Shown here one piece after another: positions 19,780 through 29,111 of a stretch of 64,000 bases of DNA. Both the position numbers and the translations under genes were made by a program. Source of the stretch: Jiella pelagia (GTDB lineage Bacteria > Pseudomonadota > Alphaproteobacteria > Rhizobiales > Rhizobiaceae); the NCBI RefSeq assembly GCF_026898155.1, contig NZ_CP114029.1, forward strand, positions 875,501 through 939,500. Reading direction: 5' to 3'. A model generated the notes under the pieces. The model searched no databases and was not told the origin of the DNA. It was given only the letters and a program-made list of their open reading frames with translations. Position 1 is the stretch's first letter, and every line of letters begins with the position of its first letter.

Positions 19780-21155
19780 GGTAGTGTCCGCGCTGGTGGT
19801 GGAAAATCGGACGTCAGAAGGTGTGACGGAGGTGGCCACCGGATTGGCCGGCTAAGGTGGAGTTGCGAGACTTCAACCTGACCGGAGCACCCGATGACCG
19901 AGGACAGACTACCGCTTGCCGAGCTTCTGGCGAAAGCGGGAGACGGCGATTTCCTGAGGACGATTGCCGAGAGTGTTATGCAGCTTCTGATGGAGGCCGA
20001 CGTGGAGGGCATGATCGGCGCCGGGCGTCATGAACGCACCCTGGAGCGGGCGACCTATCGCAACGGCTACCGGGACCGTTCGCTCGACACGCGGCTCGGC
20101 TCCTTACAGCTTCGTATCCCCAAGCTTCGGCAGGGCAGCTACTTCCCGCCGTTTCTGGAACCGAGGAAGCTCTCGGAGAAGGCCTTGGTCGCAGTCATCC
20201 AGGAGGCCTGGATCAGCGGCGTCTCGACTCGCAGGGTCGACGATCTGGTGCAGGCCATGGGGCTGTCGGGGATCGGCAAGAGCACGGTATCGAAGCTGTG
20301 CAAGGACATCGACGAGCGCGTCGGCGGCTTCCTCGATCGCCCGCTTGCCGGCGACTGGCCCTATCTCTGGCTGGACGCGACCTATTTGAAGCAGCGCGAA
20401 GGCGGAAGGATCATCTCGGTCGCGGCGATAATCGCCGTGGCGGTGAACACGGACGGCAAGCGCGAGATCGTGGGCCTCCACATCGGCCCGTCGGAAGCGG
20501 AGACCTTCTGGTCGACCTTCCTCAAGAGCCTGGTGCGCCGCGGCCTGTCCGGCGTGAAGCTGGTGATCTCGGATGCCCACGAAGGGCTGAAGGCGGCCAT
20601 CCGCCGGGTGTTCAGCGCCTCCTGGCAGCGCTGCCGCGTCCACTGGATGCGCAACGCCCTGTCCTATGTCCCGAAGGCGCAGCAGAGCATGGCGGCGGCG
20701 GCGCTACGCCAGGCTTTCATCCAGCCCGATCGCGCCGGCGCCGCCCAAGCGCTGCGCCAAGTCGCCGACCAACTCCGGGGAAAATGCCCCAAGCTCGGCG
20801 GCTTCATCGACGACAGCGAGACCGACGTGCTGGCGCATCTGGACTTCCCCAGCCAGCACCGGACCCGGATCCATTCGACCAATTCCCTGGAGCGCCTGAA
20901 CAAGGAGGTGAAGCGGCGCGCCGATGTCGTCGGCATCTTCCCGAACGAAGGCTCGATCATCCGCCTCATCGGCGCCGTTCTGCTCGAGGCCAATGACGAG
21001 TGGCAGACGCAGAACCGCTACATGCAGACCGAGCCCATGGCCGAACTCATGGCCGCCAGAACTAAACCCGAAACCGCACGTATTTCCACCGCAGCCGCCT
21101 GAAACGGAGCCGCTTCAGTTACACCGCAATTTCCACCACGTTGACGGACACGACC
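19780..21155 (+). mobile_element. IS256-family insertion sequence B
   Basis: Complete element of 1376 bp. The termini match well: GGTAGTGTCCG at left and GGTCGTGTCCG at right (inverse strand), with GTGGTGGAAA shared further in. An exact 8-bp target duplication CCCGCGAC flanks it (19772-19779 and 21156-21163). It is in the same orientation as element A, 933 bp away, but its ends and transposase differ, so it arrived separately. Confidence 0.93.
19894..21102 (+). CDS. IS256-family (Mutator-like) transposase, element B
   Basis: Transposase of 402 residues. The DDE residues are in [21 protein letters not shown] and NSLERLNKEVKRR; QRCRVHWMRN carries the conserved C/H pair. The start ATG 19894 follows CCGGAGCACCCG. 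The frame is complete and shows no sign of decay. Confidence 0.95.
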   Translation: MTEDRLPLAELLAKAGDGDFLRTIAESVMQLLMEADVEGMIGAGRHERTLERATYRNGYRDRSLDTRLGSLQLRIPKLRQGSYFPPFLEPRKLSEKALVAVIQEAWISGVSTRRVDDLVQAMGLSGIGKSTVSKLCKDIDERVGGFLDRPLAGDWPYLWLDATYLKQREGGRIISVAAIIAVAVNTDGKREIVGLHIGPSEAETFWSTFLKSLVRRGLSGVKLVISDAHEGLKAAIRRVFSASWQRCRVHWMRNALSYVPKAQQSMAAAALRQAFIQPDRAGAAQALRQVADQLRGKCPKLGGFIDDSETDVLAHLDFPSQHRTRIHSTNSLERLNKEVKRRADVVGIFPNEGSIIRLIGAVLLEANDEWQTQNRYMQTEPMAELMAARTKPETARISTAAA

Positions 21156-21614
21156 CCCGCGACCAAACCTCGAAATCATATGGGTGCCCCCCATACCGGG
21201 GTAAACTTCGACAGAGTAGTATGATATATCCTCCCTTGGTGCGGGGATCCAACTCCCGCATCGATGATCCCAACTCACGCAACGTTCTCGGCCGGTCCTG
21301 ACCGATAAAGCTCCGCAGTGTCGGAGCCTCTCGGCTCTGTGCATCGGCTCGATGACATCGCCCGAACCGACCGACGAAGGCGGCTTGATGATCGATGCGG
21401 CATCCACGGGTCATCTGCACGCCGTCTTCGGCTTTACGCTCGGCATCGTCACTGCGCATGGCGATAGGCTGCGACACCGGGATCAACCAGACGGTCTGTG
21501 GAGCCCGATTTCGGCTTTCCCGGCGGCATTTGCAGGACGGCCAGCTTTCGAGACTTCGTCGCGGTCGCTCGTCCCCGTGCCGACCGAGGGAATGATGAGA
21601 GGTTGACAGATCTG
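21156..21614. other. Intergenic stretch between IS element B and the M81 peptidase gene
   Basis: About 460 bp. No open frame on either strand shows recognisable motifs or a good ribosome site. It contains an AT-richer patch around 21210-21240 that could include a promoter, but I see nothing definite. Confidence 0.45.
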
Positions 21615-23123
21615 ATGGACGGAGAGCGGACACCCCGCATTGCCGTTGGCGGCTTCCGGCACGAAACCAACACCTTCGCCGCCACGATGGCGGATGTCGA
21701 CGCATTCGAGCGGGGCAGCTCCTGGCCGCCTCTCTTGGAAGGTGATGCCATCATCGAGGCAACCCGGCATGGCAATCTGGCCGTCTGCGGTTTTGTCGAG
21801 GAAGCCGAAAGGCTGGGCTGGTCGATCGTCCCGACGCTTTGGTGCGCCGCCCTTCCCTCGGCGCATGTCACCGAGGATGCCTTCGAACATGTTGCGGTGC
21901 GTCTCGTCCAGGCCGTCACCGCTGCGCTTCCCCTCGACGGCGTCTGTCTCGATCTGCACGGCGCCATGGTCGCCGAGCATCTGGACGATGGCGACGGCGA
22001 GTTGCTCGCCCGCCTGAGGGAAGTGGTTGGGCCACATGTCCCACTCGTTGCCAGCCTCGATTTCCACGGCAACGTATCGCCGGCCATGGTCGAATGCGCC
22101 GACGCACTTGTCGCCTGTCGGACTTATCCGCATATCGACATGGCCGAGACCGGCCGTCGCGGGGCAAGGCTGCTTCATCCGATGCTCTCCGGCATCCGCT
22201 ACGCCAAGTCGTTCCATCAATTGCCATTTCTGATACCCCTCGCTTGGCAGTCGACGCAGAGCGAACCGAACGCCTCGATCTACCGAATGGCGGCGGAACT
22301 GGAGAGCGAGACCGTCGTATCCGCCAGCTTCCTTTGCGGTTTTCCGGCCGCCGACACGGCAGACTGTGGCCCATCGATTCTGGCTTATGCCGAAACGCAA
22401 GCGGCAGCAGACACCGTCGCAGCCAGGATCTCGCGGAAGGTTTGCGCCGCACGCTTCGCCTATGCGGGGCGAACCTACGAGCCTCTGGAAGCCGTTGGAG
22501 AAGCCCTGCGCCTCGGCGGGGGGAAGCTGCGGCCGGTGATCATTGCAGACATTCAGGACAACCCCGATGCCGGCAGCGATTCCAACACGATGGGGATGCT
22601 GAAGGCGCTGATCGAGGTCGGGGCCGAGCGGGCGGCGATCGGCTTGATCTACGATCCCACCGTCGCGCAGCTTGCCCATGAGGCAGGTGTCGGAGCAACC
22701 ATCACCGGCGCACTCGGCGGCGCCAAAGGCGTTGTCGGCGACAGCCCCTATGCCGGTGCGTTCGAGGTCGCAGCTCTCTCGGACGGCGAATTTCAGGCCA
22801 AAGGATCTTTCAACGGCGGCGACCGAATGCGTCTCGGGCCCTCGGCCTGCCTCAAGGTCGGTGGGGTGTCGATCGTCGTCGTCAGCCGCAAGCATGAAAT
22901 GGTCGATCGGGAGATGTTCCGCTTCGTCGGCATAGAGCCGGAAGAACAATCGATCCTCGTCGTGAAGAGCACGGTGCATTTCAGGACCGACTTCGCCGCG
23001 ATCGCCTCGGCGATCCTCATCGCCACGGCTCCTGGTCCGATTCCGCTTTCGCCCGCCGCCCTCCCTTTCACCAAGCTGCGTCGAGGGATTGACCTGTCGC
23101 CGACAGGACCGGCCTTCGTTTGA
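21615..23123 (+). CDS. M81 family metallopeptidase (MlrC-like)
   Basis: Protein of 502 residues related to MlrC, the zinc peptidase first known from microcystin breakdown; most homologues act on unknown small peptides. The N-terminal domain has VGGFRHETNTFA with the first histidine ligand, GVCLDLHGAMV, and SLDFHGNVSP. The C-terminal MlrC domain carries DNPDAGSDSNTMGMLKAL and VVVVSRKHEMVDREMFR. ATG 21615 is the first good start after the upstream stop; TTG 21603 is an alternative. It stands alone, without the transporter genes often next to such peptidases. Confidence 0.9.
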   Translation: MDGERTPRIAVGGFRHETNTFAATMADVDAFERGSSWPPLLEGDAIIEATRHGNLAVCGFVEEAERLGWSIVPTLWCAALPSAHVTEDAFEHVAVRLVQAVTAALPLDGVCLDLHGAMVAEHLDDGDGELLARLREVVGPHVPLVASLDFHGNVSPAMVECADALVACRTYPHIDMAETGRRGARLLHPMLSGIRYAKSFHQLPFLIPLAWQSTQSEPNASIYRMAAELESETVVSASFLCGFPAADTADCGPSILAYAETQAAADTVAARISRKVCAARFAYAGRTYEPLEAVGEALRLGGGKLRPVIIADIQDNPDAGSDSNTMGMLKALIEVGAERAAIGLIYDPTVAQLAHEAGVGATITGALGGAKGVVGDSPYAGAFEVAALSDGEFQAKGSFNGGDRMRLGPSACLKVGGVSIVVVSRKHEMVDREMFRFVGIEPEEQSILVVKSTVHFRTDFAAIASAILIATAPGPIPLSPAALPFTKLRRGIDLSPTGPAFV

Positions 23124-23422
23124 AAGCCTCTGCTCGCAGGTGAAGCGGCGAACAAACTGACTGCAGCATCGACCCCGGCAGGCCCCGAGCCGCGATGACC
23201 GGCCCCGCGTAGCTGTCGGAAAAAGCTTTTGCAGCGCTGGACCTTAGCAGTGATCCGGCGCGCGAACACGAGAATGCCGGGCACTGCCATATCATTGCTC
23301 ATGCTCACTGAGTGATTATCGGCTCAGCATTTTTTGCCTTACCCGTGACAAAATGCGCTCCAACCTCCGCCTGAATGCGTGCGCCGTTTCGGCGCTCGAA
23401 GCGTAGTTGGGGGACGACATTC

Positions 23423-25066
23423 ATGCGCAAGCGTAACGGAGCGCCGGAAGGGGCGGCTCGGCCGGTGGAAGACCCGGAGCATCTTGACCCTGCGATGCCG
23501 TGGGACCGGCTCACCCGCCGGTCGTTTCTCACCGCTGCCGCGGCCCTTGGTCTTTTGCCCGCGGCGGGGCCGGCCTTCGGCGACGACGATCTGATCTCCT
23601 TCCGGAACCCGAAGCCTTTCTCGTTCCAGCTCCTTGCCGACCACGCCCGGCGCATGGCCATGCAGCCCTACATCGCGCCACGTTCGGGCGACCCGGAGGT
23701 GCTCGACCAGATCGACTTCGATGCCCACTGGAAGATCAAGTACCGGCCGGAAGCGACGCTGAAGGTCGCGGACGGCAAGGCGCCCGTCCGGCTGTTCCAT
23801 CTCGGCCGCTACTTCCAGCTCCCGGTCGGCATTCACGTCGTCGACGGCGGCAAGTCGCGACAGCTCGTCTACGATCCCGCCGTCTTCGACATGCCGGCCG
23901 ACAGCCCTGCGCAAAAGCTGCCGAAGGATATCGGCTACGCCGGCCTCCGGGTCATGGGGCCCGACGAGAAGAGCGACTGGCTGGCCTTTCTCGGCGCCGC
24001 CTATTTCCGCTCGTCCGGCGAACTCGACCAGTTCGGCCTCTCGGCGCGGGCGCTGGCCATCGACGTCGCCATGCCGACGCCGGAGGAGTTTCCGCGCTTC
24101 ACCGATTACTTCCTCGAACGCTCGACGACGCCCGGCCGCGAACTCGTCATCACCTGTCTCATCGATTCGCCGCGCATCACCGGCGTGTTCCGCATGGATG
24201 TCGGCAAGGACGGTCCCGTCGTCATGGACATCGACAGCCGGTTCTTCGCCCGCGACAGGATCGACCGCGTCGGCCTGGCCGCCCTCACCTCGATGTTCTG
24301 GTTCTCCGAGACCGACCGGCCGGAACGGATCGACTGGCGTCCCGAGATCCACGACAGCGACGGGCTGGCGATCCACACCGGCGCCAACGAGCGGATCTGG
24401 CGACCACTCAACAATCCGTCGGTGGTCCGCACCTCGAGCTTCGCCGACAGGAACCCGAAGGGTTTCGGGCTTCTGCAGCGCGACCGCTCCTTTGCCAACT
24501 ATGAGGACGACGGTGTCTTTTACGACAAGCGGCCGAGCGTCTGGATCGAGCCGAAGGGCGATTGGGGCGCCGGCGAAGTGCAGCTCGTCGAGATCCCCAC
24601 CGACGACGAGATCCACGACAACATCGTTGCCTACTGGGTGTCCGACAAACCGGTGAGGAGGGGCGATGTGATCCCCCTTTCCTATCGCATGACCTGGGCG
24701 AAGGACGAACCGCATCCGGCCGAGGTCAGCAAAGTTGTCGCAACGCGCATCGGCCGTGGCGGCGTCCCGGGTCAGCCGCGCCCGGAGGGCGTCGTCAAGT
24801 TCGCAGTCGACTTCGACGACGGCTTCGTCGCGGCCTTGGACCGGCAGACCAAGGGCGTCGAGGCCGTCGTGACCGCTTCGCGGGGCGATTTGTCCCGGAT
24901 CGACTGCTATTCGATCAAGGTCGGCACCGCCTGGCGCATGACCTTCGATTTGAAGGCGGAGGATTCCGAGCCGGTCGACCTGAGGGCCTTTCTGAAACGC
25001 GGTGACCAGACGCTGACCGAGACCTGGCTCTACCAGTTCCTGCCCGGGCCGGATTCGGCCGCCTGA
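23423..25066 (+). CDS. opgD: Periplasmic glucan biosynthesis protein, MdoG/OpgD family
   Basis: Periplasmic protein of 547 residues for osmoregulated periplasmic glucan synthesis. A twin-arginine signal (LTRRSFLTAAAALGLLPAAG) around residues 35-58 points to OpgD rather than the Sec-exported OpgG. The MdoG domain starts with FSFQLLADHARRMA, followed by FDAHWKIKYRPEA, FFARDRIDRVGLAALTSMFWF and GFGLLQRDRSFANYED, all family hallmarks. ATG 23423 is used; the frame is open to 23375. No opgH or opgC is nearby. Confidence 0.92.
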   Translation: MRKRNGAPEGAARPVEDPEHLDPAMPWDRLTRRSFLTAAAALGLLPAAGPAFGDDDLISFRNPKPFSFQLLADHARRMAMQPYIAPRSGDPEVLDQIDFDAHWKIKYRPEATLKVADGKAPVRLFHLGRYFQLPVGIHVVDGGKSRQLVYDPAVFDMPADSPAQKLPKDIGYAGLRVMGPDEKSDWLAFLGAAYFRSSGELDQFGLSARALAIDVAMPTPEEFPRFTDYFLERSTTPGRELVITCLIDSPRITGVFRMDVGKDGPVVMDIDSRFFARDRIDRVGLAALTSMFWFSETDRPERIDWRPEIHDSDGLAIHTGANERIWRPLNNPSVVRTSSFADRNPKGFGLLQRDRSFANYEDDGVFYDKRPSVWIEPKGDWGAGEVQLVEIPTDDEIHDNIVAYWVSDKPVRRGDVIPLSYRMTWAKDEPHPAEVSKVVATRIGRGGVPGQPRPEGVVKFAVDFDDGFVAALDRQTKGVEAVVTASRGDLSRIDCYSIKVGTAWRMTFDLKAEDSEPVDLRAFLKRGDQTLTETWLYQFLPGPDSAA

Positions 25067-25079
25067 CGGGGTACTCTTT

Positions 25080-25110
25080 CGTGGCGGCGCTGCTTTCCGG
25101 CGCCGCCACG
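25080..25110. terminator. Hairpin terminator after opgD
   Basis: A perfect 11-bp GC-rich inverted repeat (CGTGGCGGCGC / GCGCCGCCACG) with a nine-base loop, 14 bases after the opgD stop. There is no T-run, so termination strength is uncertain. Confidence 0.55.
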
Positions 25111-25260
25111 TTCAACGATCGATCGAGCCGCCGTCGAGTGTTTGATCGCTGGTCACGTGGGTGTCATGCGCCTGTCATGACGCAGCGGTTACTCCGCAGG
25201 TTCGAACGGTGCTATGCCCCTGGCGCCGATCCTGAACCCGACCCCCGGAGATCCTTTTCC

Positions 25261-26244
25261 ATGATCCGCAAGGCCAGCCTTCTTGCCGTCTCGCTCGCGG
25301 CGCTCTTCGCCGCCGCCCCCGCTTTCGCCGCCTCCGGCAAGCTGGTGCTCTATACCAGCCAGCCCAACGAGGACGCCCAGGCGACCGTCGACGCCTTCGA
25401 GAAGGCCAATCCGGATGTCGACGTCGAGTGGGTCCGCGACGGCACCACCAAGGTGATGGCCAAGCTGCAGGCCGAATTCGCCGCCGGCAACCCGCAGCCG
25501 GACCTGCTTCTCATCGCCGACAGCGTCACCATGGCGGGCCTGAAGCGCGACGGCCGCCTGATGGCCTATGAGGGTGCCGACACCACCGGCTTCGAGGACG
25601 GTCTCTTCGACAAGGACAAGACCTATTTCTCGACCAAGCTGATCACCACCGGCATCGTCAACAACACCCGCGCCGCAATGACGCCGACCTCCTGGAAGGA
25701 CCTCACCAAGGAGCAGGCGAAGGGCCAGGTGACAATGCCGAGCCCGCTGACCTCGGGCGCCGCCCTCGTCCATCTTGCGACGCTGACCCAGAACCCGGAT
25801 CTCGGCTGGGCCTATGTCGAGGCGCTGGCCGAAAACGGCGCGACGGCGGCCGGCGGCAATGGCGGCATCCTGAAGGCGGTTGCCGGCGGCGAGAAGGCCT
25901 ATGGCGTCATCGTCGACTTCCTGCCGATCCGCGAGGCTGCCAAGGGTTCGCCGGTGAATTTCGTCTTCCCGACCGAGGGCGTCTCGGCGGTCACCGAGCC
26001 GGTGGCGATCCTCAAGACCTCGCAGAATCCGGAAGCCGCCAAGGCCTTCGTGGATTTCCTTCTTTCCGAGGAGGGCCAGAAGCTCGCTGTCACCCAGGGC
26101 TATCTGCCGGCCCGCGACGGCATCGAGCCGCCGGCGGGCTTCCCCTCGCGCGACGAAATCAAGCTGATGCCTTTCGACGCCGATCAGGCGCTTGCGGACG
26201 AGGAAGAGAACAAGAAGCGCTTCTCCGAAATCTTCGGCGGCTGA
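25261..26244 (+). CDS. ABC transporter substrate-binding protein, iron(III)/2-AEP type
   Basis: Periplasmic binding protein of 327 residues. The signal peptide spans residues 1-22 (MIRKASLLAVSLAALFAAAP, then AFA). The mature protein starts GKLVLYTSQPNEDAQATVDAFEKANPDVDV, the usual start of FbpA/AfuA and aminoethylphosphonate-binding proteins. VFPTEGVSAVTEPVAILK and LAVTQGYLPARDG are conserved in the same group. I do not see the paired tyrosines of classical ferric-binding proteins clearly, so the ligand is open. It is followed seven bases later by the permease. Confidence 0.87.
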   Translation: MIRKASLLAVSLAALFAAAPAFAASGKLVLYTSQPNEDAQATVDAFEKANPDVDVEWVRDGTTKVMAKLQAEFAAGNPQPDLLLIADSVTMAGLKRDGRLMAYEGADTTGFEDGLFDKDKTYFSTKLITTGIVNNTRAAMTPTSWKDLTKEQAKGQVTMPSPLTSGAALVHLATLTQNPDLGWAYVEALAENGATAAGGNGGILKAVAGGEKAYGVIVDFLPIREAAKGSPVNFVFPTEGVSAVTEPVAILKTSQNPEAAKAFVDFLLSEEGQKLAVTQGYLPARDGIEPPAGFPSRDEIKLMPFDADQALADEEENKKRFSEIFGG

Positions 26245-26251
26245 CACTATC

Positions 26252-27955
26252 TTGCAGGCATTCCTGAAGCCAAGGCTGGACGGCGAGCGCATCGCGCTCG
26301 CCGTCCTCGTCGTTTTCATTTTCCTCGTCTCGGTTCTGCCCGTCGCGCGGCTTGTCCTCGAAGCCTTCGCGCCGGGCGGAGATCTGGACCTGTCCAACCT
26401 GTCCTCGGTGCTGTCTGCCGGGTCGACCTGGCGGGCGACATGGCATTCGCTGGTCACGTCGATCTTCGGGACGGCGATCTCGCTCGCTCTCGGCACGGCC
26501 TTCGCGCTGGCGGTTGCGCTGACCGACATCCGGGCCAAGGCGGCGCTGGTCTTTGCGTTCCTCCTGCCGCTGATGATCCCGCCGCAGGTGACGGCGCTTT
26601 CCTGGGCGCAACTCGCCGGGCCGTCGAGCCCGCTGCTCATCACCCTCGGCGTCGCCCCGCCGCTCGGCGCGCCGAACCCGTTCTATAGCGCGCAAGGGAT
26701 CATCCTCCTCCTCGGCATCCAGCATGCGCCGCTGGTCTTTCTCGCGGTGCGGGCGGGCCTGCGAGGCCTTCCGCGGGAGATGATCGAGGCGGCGCGGGCC
26801 TGCGGCGCCGGCAGGTTCTTCGTCCTTCGCACCGTCATCCTGCCGATGATGACGCCGGCCCTCGTCGCCGGCGCGGCGCTGGCCTTCGTTTCGGCGATCG
26901 GCAATTTCGGCATTCCGGCGCTGCTCGGCATCCCGGCCGGCTACACGGTCCTGCCGACCCTCATCTACCAGCGGCTGGCGAGCTTCGGCCCGTCGATCAT
27001 CTCCGACGTCGCCGTCCTGTCGATCATCGTCGGCGCCCTCGCCTGTCTCGGCTTCGCGGCGCAGGCGCTCTTCATCGGCAGGCGGGACTTCCGGACGGTC
27101 GGCGCCCCGTCGGAGGCGCTGCGCTACCGGCTCGGCAAGGCCCGCCCGGCGGTGGAGATTGGCGCCTGGGGGATCATCGTCCTCATCCTCGTCGTTCCGC
27201 TCCTCGCCCTCCTCGCGACATCCCTGGTCAGCGCCTATGGCGTCCCGTTGTCGGAAAAGACCATGACGCTCGGCAACTATGCCGAGGTGCTGTTTCGCCA
27301 GGATGCGACGGTCCGGGCCTTCCGCAACTCCTTCTTCCTCGCCGCCGGCGCCTCGCTTCTGCTGATGCTGCTGGCCGTCCCCTTCGCCGCCCTGATCGTC
27401 TGGCGCGGCGGGCGGCTGCTCAAGAGCCTCGCGATGCTGGCCGAGGTTCCTTATGCTCTTCCCGGCATCGTCCTCGGCATCGCCGCCATCCTGATCTTCA
27501 TCCGGCCACTGCCGATTCTCGGGATCAGCCTCTACAACACCATCTGGATCATCTTCTTCGCCTATCTCGCCCGCTTCCTGACGCTGTCGCTGCGGCCTGT
27601 CGTCGGCGCCGTGCAGCAGCTCGACCGAGGTCTCGACGAGGCGGCAAGGATGACCGGCGCCGGCTATCTCTTCCGGCTGCGAACGGTGCTGTTTCCGCTG
27701 CTCGCCCCGGCTGCGGCCGCCGGCGCGGTGCTGACCTTCATGACCAGCTTCAACGAGCTGACGGTTTCGGCGCTGCTCTGGTCCGCCGGAAACGAGACGC
27801 TCGGTGTCGTCGTCTTCAATCTCGACGATGGCGGCTACACCGTCCTCGCCTCGGCGGTGGCTGTGGTGACGGTTGTGGCCATTGTCGCCATCATGGGCGC
27901 AACGGCGATGCTGGCGCGGCGGCTGCCGCGTGGAGTGTTGCCCTGGGCGGACTGA
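26252..27955 (+). CDS. ABC transporter permease, FbpB type (two fused permease domains)
   Basis: Inner-membrane permease of about 567 residues with twelve membrane helices in two repeated halves. The EAA loops are EMIEAARACGAGRFFVLRTVILP in the first half and QLDRGLDEAARMTGAGYLFRLRTVLFP in the second. This one-chain double permease is typical of Fe(III)/AEP importers. TTG 26252 lies seven bases after the binding-protein stop; the longer frame from 26192 would overlap that gene. Confidence 0.88.
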   Translation: MQAFLKPRLDGERIALAVLVVFIFLVSVLPVARLVLEAFAPGGDLDLSNLSSVLSAGSTWRATWHSLVTSIFGTAISLALGTAFALAVALTDIRAKAALVFAFLLPLMIPPQVTALSWAQLAGPSSPLLITLGVAPPLGAPNPFYSAQGIILLLGIQHAPLVFLAVRAGLRGLPREMIEAARACGAGRFFVLRTVILPMMTPALVAGAALAFVSAIGNFGIPALLGIPAGYTVLPTLIYQRLASFGPSIISDVAVLSIIVGALACLGFAAQALFIGRRDFRTVGAPSEALRYRLGKARPAVEIGAWGIIVLILVVPLLALLATSLVSAYGVPLSEKTMTLGNYAEVLFRQDATVRAFRNSFFLAAGASLLLMLLAVPFAALIVWRGGRLLKSLAMLAEVPYALPGIVLGIAAILIFIRPLPILGISLYNTIWIIFFAYLARFLTLSLRPVVGAVQQLDRGLDEAARMTGAGYLFRLRTVLFPLLAPAAAAGAVLTFMTSFNELTVSALLWSAGNETLGVVVFNLDDGGYTVLASAVAVVTVVAIVAIMGATAMLARRLPRGVLPWAD

Positions 27956-27978
27956 GGAAGTGGCATCAGGCCACTTCC
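27956..27978. terminator. Bidirectional hairpin between convergent transporter genes
   Basis: A perfect 9-bp stem (GGAAGTGGC / GCCACTTCC) with a five-base loop begins right at the stop of the permease gene and lies 26 bp beyond the stop of the convergent ATPase gene. It can fold on both strands. Confidence 0.6.
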
Positions 27979-28003
27979 AACGGCAAAGCCGGCAAAACGC
28001 CGA

Positions 28004-29089
28004 TCAGGCCGCAGCCGAATAGCCGGCCTCCACCACCGATGCCGGCAGCAGCCAGCCGCCGCGGACAGTGACGCGGACGATTTCGCCAATCGCCAGCCGC
28101 TCGCTCGACGGGACCGGCAGGAGCAGGCCCGGCGCCGCATCCGGCTCGACCTCGTAGAGAGTGTGCGAGCCCTTGAAGACCGCTTTGCGAACCCTGGCGA
28201 CAAAGCCCGTTTCGCCGATCGCGAGGCTTTCGGGCTTCAACGCCAGCCGGGCGGGGCCAACCAGGGGCGCGCCCTCCCCGGCCCGCATTATCGCCTCGTC
28301 GCCGAAAAGCCGGACCCGGCTTTGCCCCTCGCCGGCCGGGCCGAGCACCTGGCAATCCACCACCCGGCCATTGCCGACGAAGCGCGCGACGCCTTCGCTG
28401 GCCGGCCGATCGTAAAGCGTCTGCGGGCTGGCCACCTGCAGGATGCGGCCCTTTTCCATCACCGCGATCCGGTCGGCCATGGCCATCGCCTCGGCCTGAT
28501 CGTGGGTAACGTAGACCATTGTCGCGCCGGTGCGCTGGTGAAACGCGCGGAACGTGTCTTCCATCGAGGCCCTGAGATGAACATCGAGATTGGCCAGCGG
28601 CTCGTCGAGGAGGATGACGTCCGGATCCATGGCGAGGCAGCGGGCGAGCGCAACGCGCTGCCGCTGGCCGCCGGAGAGATCGGCCGGCCGCCGCGCCTCG
28701 AAGCCTGAGAGTTCGACCGCATCGAGCGCCTCGCCGATCTTGATCCGGCGCTCCGCCTTGCCGAGCCCCCGCACCCGCAACGCATAGCCGACATTCTCGG
28801 CCACCGTCATGTGCGGCCACAGGGCATAGGACTGGAAGACGATGGCGACGTTGCGCCGCTCAGGCGAAACATGCGTGCCCTCGCCTGCCACCAGCCGGCC
28901 GCCGAAGCGGATCGCCCCGCCGCTCAGCGTCTCGAAACCGGCGATCAGGCGCAGCAGCGTCGTCTTGCCGCAGCCCGATGGCCCGAGCAGGGCGACAAAC
29001 TCGCCTTCGGCGATGTCGAGCGAGACGTCGTTCACGGCAAGGCCGCTGCCGAAGCGCTTGAGCGCGCCGGCGATGGTAATGGCAGTCAT
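28004..29089 (-). CDS. ABC transporter ATP-binding protein
   Basis: ATPase of 361 residues: Walker A GPSGCGKTT, Q-loop VFQSYALWPHM, signature LSGGQRQRVALARCL, Walker B VILLDEPLANLD, and H-loop YVTHDQAEAMAMAD. A C-terminal TOBE-like regulatory domain follows (about residues 240-361). This is the FbpC/PotA/UgpC class. It is probably the ATPase for the binding protein and permease just upstream, although it is encoded convergently. Confidence 0.9.
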   Translation of the reverse strand: MTAITIAGALKRFGSGLAVNDVSLDIAEGEFVALLGPSGCGKTTLLRLIAGFETLSGGAIRFGGRLVAGEGTHVSPERRNVAIVFQSYALWPHMTVAENVGYALRVRGLGKAERRIKIGEALDAVELSGFEARRPADLSGGQRQRVALARCLAMDPDVILLDEPLANLDVHLRASMEDTFRAFHQRTGATMVYVTHDQAEAMAMADRIAVMEKGRILQVASPQTLYDRPASEGVARFVGNGRVVDCQVLGPAGEGQSRVRLFGDEAIMRAGEGAPLVGPARLALKPESLAIGETGFVARVRKAVFKGSHTLYEVEPDAAPGLLLPVPSSERLAIGEIVRVTVRGGWLLPASVVEAGYSAAA

Positions 29090-29111
29090 CCGCGCATGCG
29101 CTCCCGAACGA

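Noticed and set aside
19630..21301. A 95-residue frame restored when IS element B is removed
   Set aside because: The joined frame has no recognisable motif, no ribosome site and odd composition; element B probably inserted into non-coding DNA.
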